Source: a virus
IMG/VR virus record: IMGVR_UViG_3300021424_000063
Span: 1-47,959 of that record
Direction: 5' to 3' (one strand)
Length of the DNA stretch: 47,959 nt
In this document: positions 35,871-45,258 of the stretch, in pieces
Numbering within the stretch: position 1 is the first letter of the stretch
Layout of the letters: each line of letters starts with the position of its first letter
Program-made: the position numbers and the translations under genes
Notes under the pieces: generated by a model
Told to the model about the DNA's origin: nothing
The model's database searches: none
What the model saw: the letters and a program-made list of their open reading frames with translations, nothing else

Positions 35871-36678
35871 TTTTATATTTTTTTATGTAATTTTCTCCAT
35901 TTATTTCTGGTTGGCTTTTACTTAATCCTTGATATCTTTTTGATGCGTCGGTATGACCAACATAAGGACCTTCATTAAAGTTACCATACAAGTAAGTACC
36001 CCAATCATCTTTGATCTCGTCCCATTTATTTTTAGAAATATATTCTCTATAAACAGAAATCATTTTTTCCTCAACATTACCTTGTCTTTGATTTAGTTTG
36101 CCCACGTGTTCATTATTTATAAAATCACTAAACCATTTTTTCATTTTTGAAGTCCGAAATACTACAGGGTTGTTAGACCATCGACATGTTGTAATTAAAT
36201 TTAATTCTTTAATTCTTTTTTCTAAAGCAAACGGAGTAATATTTCCCGTAAGATCCTGACAAATTTCAAACCCACGTTGGGTGTTGTCGTCTTTACTAAA
36301 CCATACACAATTAACAAAATTATATTTGTCAAAAACCTCAACAACTTTATTAAACTCTATATTAGTTTTGTTTAAGAAAACCCAATCATGTTCTAAAAAC
36401 AAATAATAATCGGTTTCAATTTTTTCCAAACATTTTTTTATTGAGGAAATTAAACCACCAAAACTAAAACTTAATTTGTAATTTAAATTTTTGGAGTTTA
36501 ACAAACCTTCTATTTCATTACGAGATTTCGTTTCATCAAACCCGTCACTATTATCATAATGTACAATAAACTTACAATCTTTAAGACTTTCAGGTAAGCT
36601 ATGTATTAGATATTTTAAATAAAAAATAAAGTTATCAAGCAGATGACCGACAATAACTACCGTTAGTTTTTTCTCCAT
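35863..36678 (-). CDS. GT-A-type glycosyltransferase, family uncertain
   Basis: The 271-residue protein starts KKLTVVIVGHLLDNFIFYLK and has 'DYYLFLEHDWVFL' (Glu96, His97, Asp98), an acidic nucleotide-sugar site in the place of DxD. The 'TVVIVG' strand and size are like a small GT2-type enzyme. It overlaps the upstream gene by one base (TAATG) and the downstream gene by 8 bases. The ring of close overlaps shows that these genes are translated as a unit. The substrate is unknown. Confidence 0.62.
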   Translation of the reverse strand: MEKKLTVVIVGHLLDNFIFYLKYLIHSLPESLKDCKFIVHYDNSDGFDETKSRNEIEGLLNSKNLNYKLSFSFGGLISSIKKCLEKIETDYYLFLEHDWVFLNKTNIEFNKVVEVFDKYNFVNCVWFSKDDNTQRGFEICQDLTGNITPFALEKRIKELNLITTCRWSNNPVVFRTSKMKKWFSDFINNEHVGKLNQRQGNVEEKMISVYREYISKNKWDEIKDDWGTYLYGNFNEGPYVGHTDASKRYQGLSKSQPEINGENYIKKYKNV

Positions 36679-37436
36679 TAGTACCTATCTTCAAATTTAT
36701 GATCCGTAACAAATGGTGTGTGTCTATGAATTAGTCTAAATCCCGACATTGGTATTATAAATGAAAGATTAGATAAGTATCCTGTTTTATAACCGTAACC
36801 TTTTTGATAACCGTAGTCACAAATAAAATCCCAATTATCTAAAAATTTTAAAAGAGAATTCTGAGAATCACCAAAAAATAATTGATTAGTACCGTCTAAA
36901 GTGTCGTATTGATCATCATTAAAATTTAATTGTAAGTCCGTTATGTAAGTTGGGTGATAGTAAAATAACTCTTGATTTGGTTGCCTATCTTTGTATACAA
37001 ATCTAGCAGAAGAAGTTTTAACTGTGTTTGGTTCATAAATTTCATTCATAAAAGAAATCAAATCTTCTTTTGTTGTGTGATCAGATATTTTTGTATCACA
37101 CTCTAAAAAAAATAGTCCATTGAATCCGTCCTCGATTGCCTTTCTTAATATAAAACGCCTAAGATTCCATGGGTACCTTGCGGGATAAATTCCTTTAGGG
37201 TCCGTTGGTAAAGGTTCATTAAGTTGTGAATTTTTATTATTTTTTCTTAAATCCTCAATATCAAAAACTTTTATCAATGGGTGATTTTCATACTCTAAAA
37301 AATCGTAAGGTCGATTTGTTGAGATATAAAATGGTATATCAAGCCCCAAATCTAAATAACGTTTTAGGTTGTAGTCCTTGAGTCTTTTGGTATAGTTAGG
37401 GTAATTAGCTTCAGATAAAAAACAAAATTTATTCAT
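36678..37436 (-). CDS. Probable glycosyltransferase-like protein
   Basis: The 252-residue protein is not firmly recognised. It has GLDIPFYISTNRPYDFLEYE (31-50) and 'GLFFLECDTKISDHT', with Glu112 and Asp114 in place of the metal-binding DxD of GT-A folds. The end MSGFRLIHRHTPFVTDH carries several histidines. It lies between two other transferase genes, overlapping the next by one base and following the GlcNAc-transferase-like gene after four bases. The enzyme role is inferred from context and the acidic motif. Confidence 0.5.
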   Translation of the reverse strand: MNKFCFLSEANYPNYTKRLKDYNLKRYLDLGLDIPFYISTNRPYDFLEYENHPLIKVFDIEDLRKNNKNSQLNEPLPTDPKGIYPARYPWNLRRFILRKAIEDGFNGLFFLECDTKISDHTTKEDLISFMNEIYEPNTVKTSSARFVYKDRQPNQELFYYHPTYITDLQLNFNDDQYDTLDGTNQLFFGDSQNSLLKFLDNWDFICDYGYQKGYGYKTGYLSNLSFIIPMSGFRLIHRHTPFVTDHKFEDRY

Positions 37437-37440
37437 ATTA

Positions 37441-38685
37441 TTAAAGTGCTCCTACAATTCTTTCACACCATCCTTTGGATGTTGAGTGTGGCCAAACTAC
37501 CCAATAAGTTGGTCTTTCTTGGGTATTAAATTCTCTCCATATTTTAGCAACACCGTCAGGATCTGTTTTCAATCGGTTTATTTCGTCAAGACCTGCGTCT
37601 TGTCTGTATATTGTTTCATCGTTTTTGTCGTGAAATGCAACAACCCAAAAATCATAATCAGTTTCAGGTAGTCTATTTAAGTCAACGTCAATACAATGTT
37701 TGAATATTGATAAAAAAGTTTCTTTCCACTCATCTTCAGTATTATAATCATATGGATTTGGTGGATAACTTTTATCTAATGTATATTGTTGTATTGCTCT
37801 TTTTTCAAACAACAACCCCGAATACTTTTCATAGTCACGTATACTTCTTTCAGTACCAAACCACTCATTAGTGTCTCCACTATAAATTTCACCGTCAACG
37901 CCTAACAACTGTCTGTTTTTTATATGACACGCCTCATTTTTTTTATACCAATTTTTGTCATCGTCCCATTGTTTAGTCCTTCCTTTTCGTGTGTATTCGT
38001 GCCATATAACAACTTTGTGTGGGTGAAATAAATCATAACCATGAGTAAATGATCTTACAGTAATTGATATTTCTTCGCCGTGGAAATAAAATTCGGGATC
38101 ATGTTGTACTTCTTTAGAAAATTCACCTAAAGTAAAACAGAAGTGTGCCGAATAGAATCTTGCAGGTATAGGACCATCAAGTTTTTTCCAATTTGGAATG
38201 ACTTCAGGTAGAAAGAAAACCACACCTTCAGGTGTGAACCTGTCAAAGGCCATTCTCCAAGGCTCCATAACCCTACCTTTTGGGTCATTGTCAGGGTCAA
38301 AAGATGACACGTAACCTGTCAACAAAGGTTTTTTGTGTCCTTTTGATTGTAGATCTTTTATCATATCAATCAAAGTTTTGTCCCAATTTTTTTCAAATCT
38401 CATGTGAGAGTCTATTTGTAATGTATACTCTTCTCCATCATATTGTTGTTGAGTGAGGTATCTTGCCCAACAAACACCTTTTGATTCTTTATAATCTATG
38501 TTTAAAATTTTAAATCTTTTGTCATTTTCATACTCCGAAAGGTCATCAAATTTATCCTCAGGATTAAATTGTCTTGCAATTGATATGACTAAATTATTTG
38601 GATTTTTAGCATTTTCCAACATGTTTTGAATTGTTGGTATTAACTGTGGGTCTCTATAAGACGCAATTTGTACAAATATTTTCAT
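37441..38685 (-). CDS. GlcNAc-transferase-like (Skp1-type) glycosyltransferase
   Basis: I place the start at ATG 38685 (414 residues, MKIFVQIASYRDPQLIPTIQ). The 29 residues upstream in the same frame (from 38772) are unlike the family and hydrophobic, so the later ATG is preferred. The 'QIASYRDPQ', EYTLQIDSHMRFEKNWD (Asp92-x-His94) and 'YFHGEEISITVR' pattern matches the GlcNAc family related to Skp1 protein GlcNAc-transferases, which act on hydroxyproline in eukaryotes. In phages it could put GlcNAc-like sugars on proteins. It is the first gene of the five-gene run. A 92-base gap separates it from the collagen-like fibre gene. Confidence 0.75.
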   Translation of the reverse strand: MKIFVQIASYRDPQLIPTIQNMLENAKNPNNLVISIARQFNPEDKFDDLSEYENDKRFKILNIDYKESKGVCWARYLTQQQYDGEEYTLQIDSHMRFEKNWDKTLIDMIKDLQSKGHKKPLLTGYVSSFDPDNDPKGRVMEPWRMAFDRFTPEGVVFFLPEVIPNWKKLDGPIPARFYSAHFCFTLGEFSKEVQHDPEFYFHGEEISITVRSFTHGYDLFHPHKVVIWHEYTRKGRTKQWDDDKNWYKKNEACHIKNRQLLGVDGEIYSGDTNEWFGTERSIRDYEKYSGLLFEKRAIQQYTLDKSYPPNPYDYNTEDEWKETFLSIFKHCIDVDLNRLPETDYDFWVVAFHDKNDETIYRQDAGLDEINRLKTDPDGVAKIWREFNTQERPTYWVVWPHSTSKGWCERIVGAL

Positions 38686-38777
38686 AAAAATAAAAATATT
38701 GTAAAATACAAGAAATGTAAATTGTTTTAAGCTGAGGTATCCAGGTAAACATGATACAAAATACACGTTCACCGAGT

Positions 38778-40769
38778 CTACTCCTTCGACATAACATAAA
38801 CTAGTTTACCGTACCAAGAAATGTTTGTCCCCGCTTGTCCTGTAACTCTTAAACGTATTGTTGTTCCGCTGGTGTCTAAGGTAAAGGTTGGGGGACCAGG
38901 AAAATCTTCAAACAACGTGGTCACTGGACTTCCCACAACAGCTAAAACACCTCCTACATGTTCAAAAACCCCTAAAACTTTTCCACCGATTGTATGGTTT
39001 ATTGCCCCACCAATTACCCAACCTTCGACTGTATATCTTCTATTATTACTTGTTGTTATTGTAACTAAAGTAGTTGGTGTTGCGTTAGTTGTTGTAACCC
39101 CCCCCTCTAAATCAAAATTCATTGAACCTGAAGCCCCCGCACCCAAATTGACAGTACCAACATTATCAATAGACATTCTTCTAAGACCACCCGTTGTTAC
39201 ACCAACGGTATCTTGTGCTATTCTATAAAGACCCAAATTGGTGTCCGAACTAAAAGAAAAACTTGGTAAAGAAACACTACCATTACCTGTTCGAACATAG
39301 CCGTCAACCTGTAAAGTATTTGTTGATGGATTATATGTAAATCCAACGTCTGTGTATAAAAACTCTTGAACAGCGGTAGGGTTATTGGAATCAACAAATG
39401 TAGGAAAAAATGTTTGGTCATTGTTGTTTGTAACCGTATCTACTTGAGAAGGTAATGGTGTAGTACCTGATGTTCCGTTAGTACCGGCGGATCCATCTTT
39501 ACCTGAAGTACCATCAGTTCCACTTGTTCCAGAAGTCCCATCAAAACCATTAGTTCCTGATGTTCCATTTATTCCACTAGAACCGTTGATACCAGAAGTA
39601 CCGTTTGTACCGTTTGTACCACTAGTCCCATTAATACCTGATGTTCCATTAGTACCGTTGGTGCCCGAAGTTCCATTAATCCCGTCAGTCCCATTAGTAC
39701 CTGAAGTTCCATTAGTACCACTTGTCCCCAAAGCAGAGGTTCCGCTCGTCCCATTTGTTCCATTTGTACCTGAAGTTCCGTTTGTACCCGATGTTCCATT
39801 TGTACCTGAAGTTCCGTTTGTACCCGATGTCCCATTTGTTCCGTTTGTACCCGATGTCCCATTTACACCCGAAGTTCCATCAGTACCTGAAGTTCCATCA
39901 GTACCTGAAGTTCCATTTGTTCCAGAAGTCCCATCAAAACCATTAGTTCCTGATGTTCCATTTATTCCACTAGTACCGTTGATACCAGAAGTACCGTTCA
40001 CACCGCTAGTTCCATTAATACCTGATGTTCCATCGGTACCACTTGTACCTACGGCTGATGTCCCACTACTTCCATTAGTACCGTTGGTACCTGATGTCCC
40101 ATTAATTCCGTCAGTACCTGATGTCCCATTAATTCCGTCAGTACCTGAAGTTCCATTAGAACCGCTAGTCCCATTAGCACCACTTGTCCCGTTAGTACCT
40201 GAAGTACCATTAGCACCACTTGTCCCGTTAGTACCTGAAGTTCCATTAGTACCACTTGTCCCCAATGCAGAGGTTCCGCTCGTCCCATTTGTTCCATTTG
40301 TACCCGAAGTCCCATTTGTTCCATTTGTACCCGACGTTCCATTTACGCCTGAAGTTCCATTTGTACCTGAAGTACCATTTACGCCTGAAGTTCCATTTGT
40401 ACCCGACGTTCCATTCACACCTGAAGAACCGTTGGTTCCCGAAGTACCTGAAGAACCGTTAGTTCCGTTAGTACCCGATGTTCCACTAGCACCTGAAGTT
40501 CCATTTGTACCATTTGTACCTGAAGTTCCATTGATACCTGACGTACCATTTGTACCTGAAGTTCCATTCGCTCCCGATGTACCTGATGTCCCTGATGTAC
40601 CTGATGTCCCACTACCAATTGCCGTAGCAACTTGTGCCAAAGTTGCCTTGTAGGACGAACCAGCAGGGTTACCTTGAGACAAGTCAGTTGGTATTACAAC
40701 GTGAATTAAATCCGTTGATGTCAAAGGAGGTGCTGGTAATTGATCCGTAAGAAAAGCGTAGTTTGGCAT
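38778..40769 (-). CDS. Collagen-like tail fibre with GTS/GTN repeats
   Basis: The 663-residue protein has a short N-terminal domain (about 1-50, MPNYAFLTDQLPAPPL) for virion attachment. From about 52 to 450 follows a Gly-X-Y tract dominated by G-T-S, G-T-N and G-I-N triplets, without proline. The register breaks at three places (GTSALG twice and GTSAVG once), giving four collagenous segments. The C-terminal 210 residues begin with a fibre-type 'FTYNPSTNTLQVDG' and end with a jelly-roll-like domain. Collagen-like phage fibres are trimers. Thr and Ser fill the X and Y positions, so the surface offers hundreds of hydroxyls for O-linked sugar. Neighbouring genes are glycosyltransferases. It is probably a receptor-binding or side fibre. 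A TATTTAT motif precedes it. Confidence 0.85.
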   Translation of the reverse strand: MPNYAFLTDQLPAPPLTSTDLIHVVIPTDLSQGNPAGSSYKATLAQVATAIGSGTSGTSGTSGTSGANGTSGTNGTSGINGTSGTNGTNGTSGASGTSGTNGTNGSSGTSGTNGSSGVNGTSGTNGTSGVNGTSGTNGTSGVNGTSGTNGTNGTSGTNGTNGTSGTSALGTSGTNGTSGTNGTSGANGTSGTNGTSGANGTSGSNGTSGTDGINGTSGTDGINGTSGTNGTNGSSGTSAVGTSGTDGTSGINGTSGVNGTSGINGTSGINGTSGTNGFDGTSGTNGTSGTDGTSGTDGTSGVNGTSGTNGTNGTSGTNGTSGTNGTSGTNGTSGTNGTNGTSGTSALGTSGTNGTSGTNGTDGINGTSGTNGTNGTSGINGTSGTNGTNGTSGINGSSGINGTSGTNGFDGTSGTSGTDGTSGKDGSAGTNGTSGTTPLPSQVDTVTNNNDQTFFPTFVDSNNPTAVQEFLYTDVGFTYNPSTNTLQVDGYVRTGNGSVSLPSFSFSSDTNLGLYRIAQDTVGVTTGGLRRMSIDNVGTVNLGAGASGSMNFDLEGGVTTTNATPTTLVTITTSNNRRYTVEGWVIGGAINHTIGGKVLGVFEHVGGVLAVVGSPVTTLFEDFPGPPTFTLDTSGTTIRLRVTGQAGTNISWYGKLVYVMSKE
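39470..40620. repeat. Low-complexity tandem repeat coding for Gly-X-Y tract
   Basis: About 1.15 kb of short direct repeats, mostly 9-18 bases (on the plus strand GTACCTGAAGTTCCATT-type units) code for G-T-S/G-T-N triplets. Repeats differ at wobble positions, so they are kept by selection on the protein. Such tracts can change length by slippage or recombination. Confidence 0.85.
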
Positions 40770-40777
40770 TTTATTTT

Positions 40778-40784
40778 ATAAATA
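40778..40784 (-). promoter_or_regulatory. Candidate late-promoter motif TATTTAT
   Basis: Coding strand AATAATATTTATAAAAT, 8 bases upstream of the ATG at 40769. Confidence 0.38.
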
Positions 40785-41081
40785 TTATTGATTCTGAAAT
40801 AGATAGACATCACCATCCATCATCAATAAAATTGTACTGTCTTGGAATAGTTTTGCTTTGTCAGGACATTCTAGTACAACAAAAGATGAACACCCACAGG
40901 AATCTTGTATTTCCAAAATAATACTCTCGGCAACATCAAGTGGTGGTGGTGGTACAAATGAAATTAAAGGAGGTAGTGTGATTGAAGAATAAACCAAAAT
41001 ACACAAAGAATATGTAACATCACAAACTATAATATTGTAAGGTGAGCATCCTGTTATTCCTGATAGTTGTATTTGTGGCAT
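40785..41081 (-). CDS. Small Cys-rich protein, probably virion-associated
   Basis: The 98-residue protein is not recognised. It has Cys13 and 20 in an N-terminal beta segment (QIQLSGITGCSPYNIIVCD), a Pro-rich turn (SFVPPPPLD), then 'DSCGCSSFVVLEC', giving three close cysteines. It starts three bases after the propeller-adhesin gene and ends 15 bases before the collagen-like gene starts. It is probably a fibre-associated or linker protein, by location only. Confidence 0.55.
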   Translation of the reverse strand: MPQIQLSGITGCSPYNIIVCDVTYSLCILVYSSITLPPLISFVPPPPLDVAESIILEIQDSCGCSSFVVLECPDKAKLFQDSTILLMMDGDVYLFQNQ

Positions 41082-41084
41082 TTT

Positions 41085-43226
41085 TTAAAAATTAACTGTG
41101 TTACATGTTCTTGATGCTGACCAAACTCCGTAATTTGTACTTGTTGATGACCAAACAGGTGTAAATGTGTGAGGCGGAGTTAAACCAACCAAGAAAATAG
41201 AAGTCCCTGTTGAGTCCATTCTAACAATATAAATTCGATTAGATTCTTCAAATAAAGAATAATATCTCGATATACTTGGAACTCCGAGAGGTAAAGTACT
41301 TATGTCGAATTCCAAAACACCGTTAGGGTATGAATATTGTTGTATAAAATATAAATCCGTATAAGGGGCCGAGTTTTTTCTTGCCATTAATATGATTTTA
41401 TTGTTCGAGGTATACATTATTGACTCACCTAAATTAAGTGCTTGTACTTGAAACAATTGTGTAATTTCTGAGTTTGTGACGGTATTGAATGTGATATCCA
41501 TCTCAATTACATTTATACTATTAACTAAATTTGTTGTAAACATAATTAATCTTGTGTCTGTAATTGATCCCATAGGCCATAACCAACCATTTCCTGGTAA
41601 GGTTGCCGTAACCGTTATTGTTCTTACAAATGACATAGAAGCCGGAGTTGATGTCGTCCATTCATTTATTAGTTTATTGGCCTGATCGGCTTTCCACAAT
41701 TTAGTAGATGTATGTGTTATAGGAAAATTACTAAAACTATCATTTGGTAATGTAACTTGTGTTAAAGTGTTGTTGATTAAATCGTAAGTTTCAATGTAAC
41801 CATTAATACCTCTACTGTAAACCGCACAACTTAATTGAACTGGATCAAACTCCAATGTTACACAACCGGGTATTTGAGAAGACTCTATTGTTTCAGATTG
41901 TAAAAGATTTCCAAGAAATGTGGTAGTATATGGTTGTGAAGTTTGTATTAAATTAAGAGCCCCAAAACCTAAAGGGGTATATGAACCAATATAAAAATCA
42001 TTATTCCATTGAAATAATGAATGAATTAAAGTTGGTACTGGAATCAATATGTCAATATCCACTTGCCAAGAACCCGAAACATATTTAAATTGAGTTACAT
42101 ATTTTTGAGATAAAGTTGTATCAAAATTTAATGTTATCATTTTAGAATTAGTATTCATAACAATAGCACTTACTTGTCTATCGGCACTCAACGTTGTTAA
42201 ATTGAATATTGGTATTTTACTCCATACAGATCCACTTATATCAACTAAAACAAGTTCAAAACCACCGCCACTACGGAATCCCATGGATACTAAAAGATTT
42301 GGATTTACAATGTTTGTTATCGGATCTCTATAAACACAAAGAGCCCCTGCCAAGGCCCCCAAACTTGGAACCCCGCTAGGTGATGTAATGTCTCTTGAAA
42401 AAACTGCCGACCAAGGGTTAATTGTTATGTCCCATTCTCGAATTGTGTAAGTTGAATTTTCACAAATCCACAATTTATTAGATGTTTGAGCCATTATTAA
42501 ACCAAAAAATCCTGAAGACAAAGGTAGTGCTAGCGAAGTTGTGATATTTGTTGTTGGGTTATAAGAATATAAATTTGATGATGATGTTGCATTGTCTCTG
42601 TCTAAAAATAATGGTACACATAGAGAGGCAGCGTCAGTTGTTTCTGTTGGGGTTGGTGTGGGAGTTGGTGTGTTAGTTGGTGTGGGAGTTGGTGTATGAG
42701 TTGGTGTTACCGTTGGGGTTAAAGTACACCCACAAGGGTTTGTACATGTAGGTGGTGGAGGTGGAGGTAAAGGTGAATTTGTTGGTACGGGTGTTTGTGA
42801 TGGGTTTGGACACCCACAAGGGTTTGTACAAGTTTCTGTTGGGGTTGGTGTAGGAGTTGGGGTTATTGTTGCAGTAACAGTAACTGTTGGTGTGGGTGTT
42901 GGTACCAAACAAGGATCAAACGTAGGTGTAGGGGTCATTGTTGGTGTAGGGGTTGGTGTCTGAGTATGAGTCGGTGTTGGTGTCGGTGTAGGTGTTGGGG
43001 TTGTTCTTGGTACTCTAAGGAAGTTTGTACATCTTGGGTTATATGTCAAAATTGTATAGAATCCGAATCTTTCTCTTGGAGGTACAAGATTACAAGGCTC
43101 AAATAAAAAGGGTAACACAACATCTCCTAAATTTATTGAGATATCTTCATTGTCTGGCGTAAATATAATATTAGCCAACTCACCATCGTAATTAACACTT
43201 TCAATAATTAATGCGGAACAATCCAT
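41085..43226 (-). CDS. Adhesin-like protein: Thr-Pro stalk plus beta-propeller-like domain
   Basis: The 713-residue protein has an N-terminal beta domain (about 1-70), a long Thr-Pro tract (about 78-205; [20 protein letters not shown] and others) and a C-terminal domain of about 500 residues. Within the tract a Cys unit, CTNPCGC, occurs twice with a Pro run between, perhaps small disulfide knots. The C-terminal part has repeats like [20 protein letters not shown] and [19 protein letters not shown], with Y/W-D-I ending blades. This suggests a beta-propeller, as in secreted adhesins. It is likely a fibre or spike that presents a propeller on a Thr-Pro stalk. A TATTTAT motif lies 11 bases upstream of the start. 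Confidence 0.68.
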   Translation of the reverse strand: MDCSALIIESVNYDGELANIIFTPDNEDISINLGDVVLPFLFEPCNLVPPRERFGFYTILTYNPRCTNFLRVPRTTPTPTPTPTPTHTQTPTPTPTMTPTPTFDPCLVPTPTPTVTVTATITPTPTPTPTETCTNPCGCPNPSQTPVPTNSPLPPPPPPTCTNPCGCTLTPTVTPTHTPTPTPTNTPTPTPTPTETTDAASLCVPLFLDRDNATSSSNLYSYNPTTNITTSLALPLSSGFFGLIMAQTSNKLWICENSTYTIREWDITINPWSAVFSRDITSPSGVPSLGALAGALCVYRDPITNIVNPNLLVSMGFRSGGGFELVLVDISGSVWSKIPIFNLTTLSADRQVSAIVMNTNSKMITLNFDTTLSQKYVTQFKYVSGSWQVDIDILIPVPTLIHSLFQWNNDFYIGSYTPLGFGALNLIQTSQPYTTTFLGNLLQSETIESSQIPGCVTLEFDPVQLSCAVYSRGINGYIETYDLINNTLTQVTLPNDSFSNFPITHTSTKLWKADQANKLINEWTTSTPASMSFVRTITVTATLPGNGWLWPMGSITDTRLIMFTTNLVNSINVIEMDITFNTVTNSEITQLFQVQALNLGESIMYTSNNKIILMARKNSAPYTDLYFIQQYSYPNGVLEFDISTLPLGVPSISRYYSLFEESNRIYIVRMDSTGTSIFLVGLTPPHTFTPVWSSTSTNYGVWSASRTCNTVNF

Positions 43227-43237
43227 ACAACTTTACA

Positions 43238-43244
43238 ATAAATA
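43238..43244 (-). promoter_or_regulatory. Candidate late-promoter motif TATTTAT
   Basis: Coding strand CAAAGTATTTATTGTAAAG, 11 bases upstream of the ATG at 43226. It is flanked by a short inverted repeat CTTTACAA...TTGTAAAG. Confidence 0.43.
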
Positions 43245-43268
43245 CTTTGTAAAGTAATTTGGTCCTTA

Positions 43269-44201
43269 TTAAATTATCTCTAATATTTTTTTATAAACTT
43301 GTATTACTTGAGGATGACACTCGAACGATTCTTTTTTTTCTAAACAATCAACCAATGAAGGCACCCCTTGAATGGAACCCCATTCTCTAACTCCGTACTT
43401 CATGTCAGAAGCGCAATGTAGTTGACACCCACCTATTACGTAACGATATTTGTATTCTTGAGATCCGTTTCGATATGGTGACCTAAACTCAGGATTTATT
43501 GAGCTACCTAATTGTAATATTTCACAGTCAGTTGTTCCTGCTAAATGTAAAAGACCTGAATCCATGGTAACAAAACAAGACGAATTATTTATGAGGTGCC
43601 AAGTTTGATCCAAAGTAGTTTGATTCATTAAGTTATATCCGAGTTTAATTGGGAAGTTGAAAACTGGTTTATCAACATTTGACCCTCCTAACTCAGAAGA
43701 ATCTTTTCCAATAGAAATAACATGAATTCCTTTTTCATTTAAAAGTTGGGTTAATATTTGCCAATTTTTGGTAGACCAAGTTCTTGAGTTCCAATTTTGT
43801 ACAGGATGTATTAAAACATATTTTTTTGGTAGATCTAGAAGTATCACATCTTTCGGGAAATAATCTAAGGTCATTTCATGTTTTGTTAACATGAATCCTA
43901 AATTTATTGCGTGAAGTTGTCTGATGTCCATAACATTATGTTTGTTACAAACACCATTTTCTTTGTATGAAACATCAAAAGTTGAAAGAACTTCGCAATT
44001 GTCTTTTAGCCAATTCAATATAGTTGTGTCATACCCGAAGCTGTTTTCAACATAAGGAGAGTTGGAGAATAATTCAGGGTGGTGAGATATTACCGTGACT
44101 TTTTTATCATAAGTTTGACATATTTTTCTAACAACTGGTGTAACGCATAAAGTATCTCCCAAAGCTCTACAACCCGTAACATCAATACAAATATTTTTCA
44201 T
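43269..44201 (-). CDS. GT9-like (heptosyltransferase-type) glycosyltransferase
   Basis: The 310-residue protein opens MKNICIDVTGCRALGDTLCV, with the 'x-G-D-x-(L/I)' loop of GT9 enzymes. It continues with a linker strand and YVLIHPVQNWNSRTWSTKNW, as in the ADP-heptose:LPS heptosyltransferase family (where an R-x-W-x-x-x-x-W segment precedes the sugar-nucleotide part). Late come MDSGLLHLAGTTDCEILQL and a Cys cluster (GGCQLHCASD, then VDCLEKKESFECHP). The cysteines recall the metal-binding finger of autotransporter heptosyltransferases, but the spacing differs. It sits between the propeller adhesin and a broken LamG gene. The sugar donor is probably ADP-heptose or a similar nucleotide sugar, but the acceptor is unknown. 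Confidence 0.72.
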   Translation of the reverse strand: MKNICIDVTGCRALGDTLCVTPVVRKICQTYDKKVTVISHHPELFSNSPYVENSFGYDTTILNWLKDNCEVLSTFDVSYKENGVCNKHNVMDIRQLHAINLGFMLTKHEMTLDYFPKDVILLDLPKKYVLIHPVQNWNSRTWSTKNWQILTQLLNEKGIHVISIGKDSSELGGSNVDKPVFNFPIKLGYNLMNQTTLDQTWHLINNSSCFVTMDSGLLHLAGTTDCEILQLGSSINPEFRSPYRNGSQEYKYRYVIGGCQLHCASDMKYGVREWGSIQGVPSLVDCLEKKESFECHPQVIQVYKKILEII

Positions 44202-44243
44202 TATAAAAAAATATAAATCAAAATGGTATAAAATCTATCTTTT

Positions 44244-45245
44244 TTAATATCCAAACCTTGATTTTTGTGCATTCCAATTTTGTGCCACTTCAGATGATAA
44301 AAATGCTCTATTATAAACTCTAACCACCGCAATGTTTCCATACATAACCAAAGGTGCGTTTGGGAAATAACCAACATATACTGGGGTGTTATAATAAGTT
44401 ATTGTCCCTGTTTGAGATCCGAAAGCATACAAACCGTTGTTTACATAAATTTGTTGTCTACCACTTTCAACTACACCGACAACATAATACCAATTACCTG
44501 CAGTAATTACGGTACCTCCTGTTTGAATACTCGAACCAAATCCACCCATATTCCAACCCAAAAAAATCTGACCTGTTCCTGTGTTTCTAAGGTGTACTGA
44601 GTAATATGGTGGGTTAAAACTTGTGAAGTCATAACTAAAGATTGGGATGTCACCACTATTACTTGTGAATTTTACTCAAGCTTCTATTGTGTATTTTTGA
44701 TTATTGAATGTCCCAAAACCATTTGAGGTAACAACACATTGATCATTAGTACCATCAAACAACAAAGATCCCCCATTAGCCGAATCAAAAGTTGGCCCAT
44801 TGACTAATGTTGTGGATAAAGAATTATATGATAAATCGTAACATGTATTCCCTGATGTAAAATATGATGGTGTAAATGAAGCATCTAAACAAAGAGTCAA
44901 ACCTGAAGTTATAATTGGGTCATAATCTTTGTTGACACATACGTAATTAGTTTGAGTGTTAAACTAATTAACACATTCAGTTGCCGTTGAGAAATCTTGA
45001 TTTAAAAAATTGTTTGTGTACGTCACCAAATCAGATCATGTTGGGTTGATATAAAATGCCAATTTACTATTTTCAGTTGGTTCATATCTATAAACAGTAT
45101 ACCCATTAGTTGCAGGAGTAATACCATTGTAATAGTTGGTGTCGGCACTTGGCCCTTTTGGAACATCCCCAACACCAAAATATAAATTACCCTTTTTTAT
45201 TGATTGGGTATCTCCTGTTGTAGAGTATTTTATTGAATTTGGCAT
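44244..45245 (-). pseudogene. LamG-like fibre protein gene with three in-frame stops
   Basis: From ATG 45245 (MPNSIKYSTTGDTQSIKKGN) to TAA 44244 the frame runs for 334 codons without any frameshift but is cut by TGA at 45036-45038, TAG at 44964-44966 and TGA at 44676-44678. The reading resumes sensibly after each stop. The last stop is in YTIEA-stop-VKF, exactly where LamG/concanavalin-like domains carry Trp ('x-T-I-E-A-W-V-K/R'). The LamG-like domain runs from about residue 116, LTLCLDASFTPSYF, to the end, NIAVVRVYNRAFLSS. TGG to TGA or TAG would be G-to-A changes on the coding strand. Other Trp codons (GWN, NWYY, NWNA) are intact. It is called a pseudogene, but stop suppression cannot be excluded. 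A TATTTAT motif precedes it. Confidence 0.75.
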
Positions 45246-45258
45246 TTTTCTTTATTCT

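Noticed and set aside
38686-38772. Upstream start for the GlcNAc-transferase-like gene at 38772
   Set aside because: The added 29 residues are unlike the family; MKIFVQIASYRDP is the usual beginning.
39470-40620. Regular short repeats that could suggest a CRISPR array
   Set aside because: Units are 9-18 bases without unique spacers and they code for Gly-X-Y triplets.
39586-40653. A long plus-strand open frame (355 codons, rich in V-P) across the collagen-like gene
   Set aside because: It is the antisense shadow of the GTS/GTN repeats. The minus-strand protein makes sense and has N- and C-terminal domains.
44244-45245. TGA read as tryptophan throughout the genome (alternative code)
   Set aside because: TGA ends the SNF2, protease-dismutase and neck genes cleanly, and Trp is TGG in the other genes. 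A TAG stop also occurs in the same broken gene.
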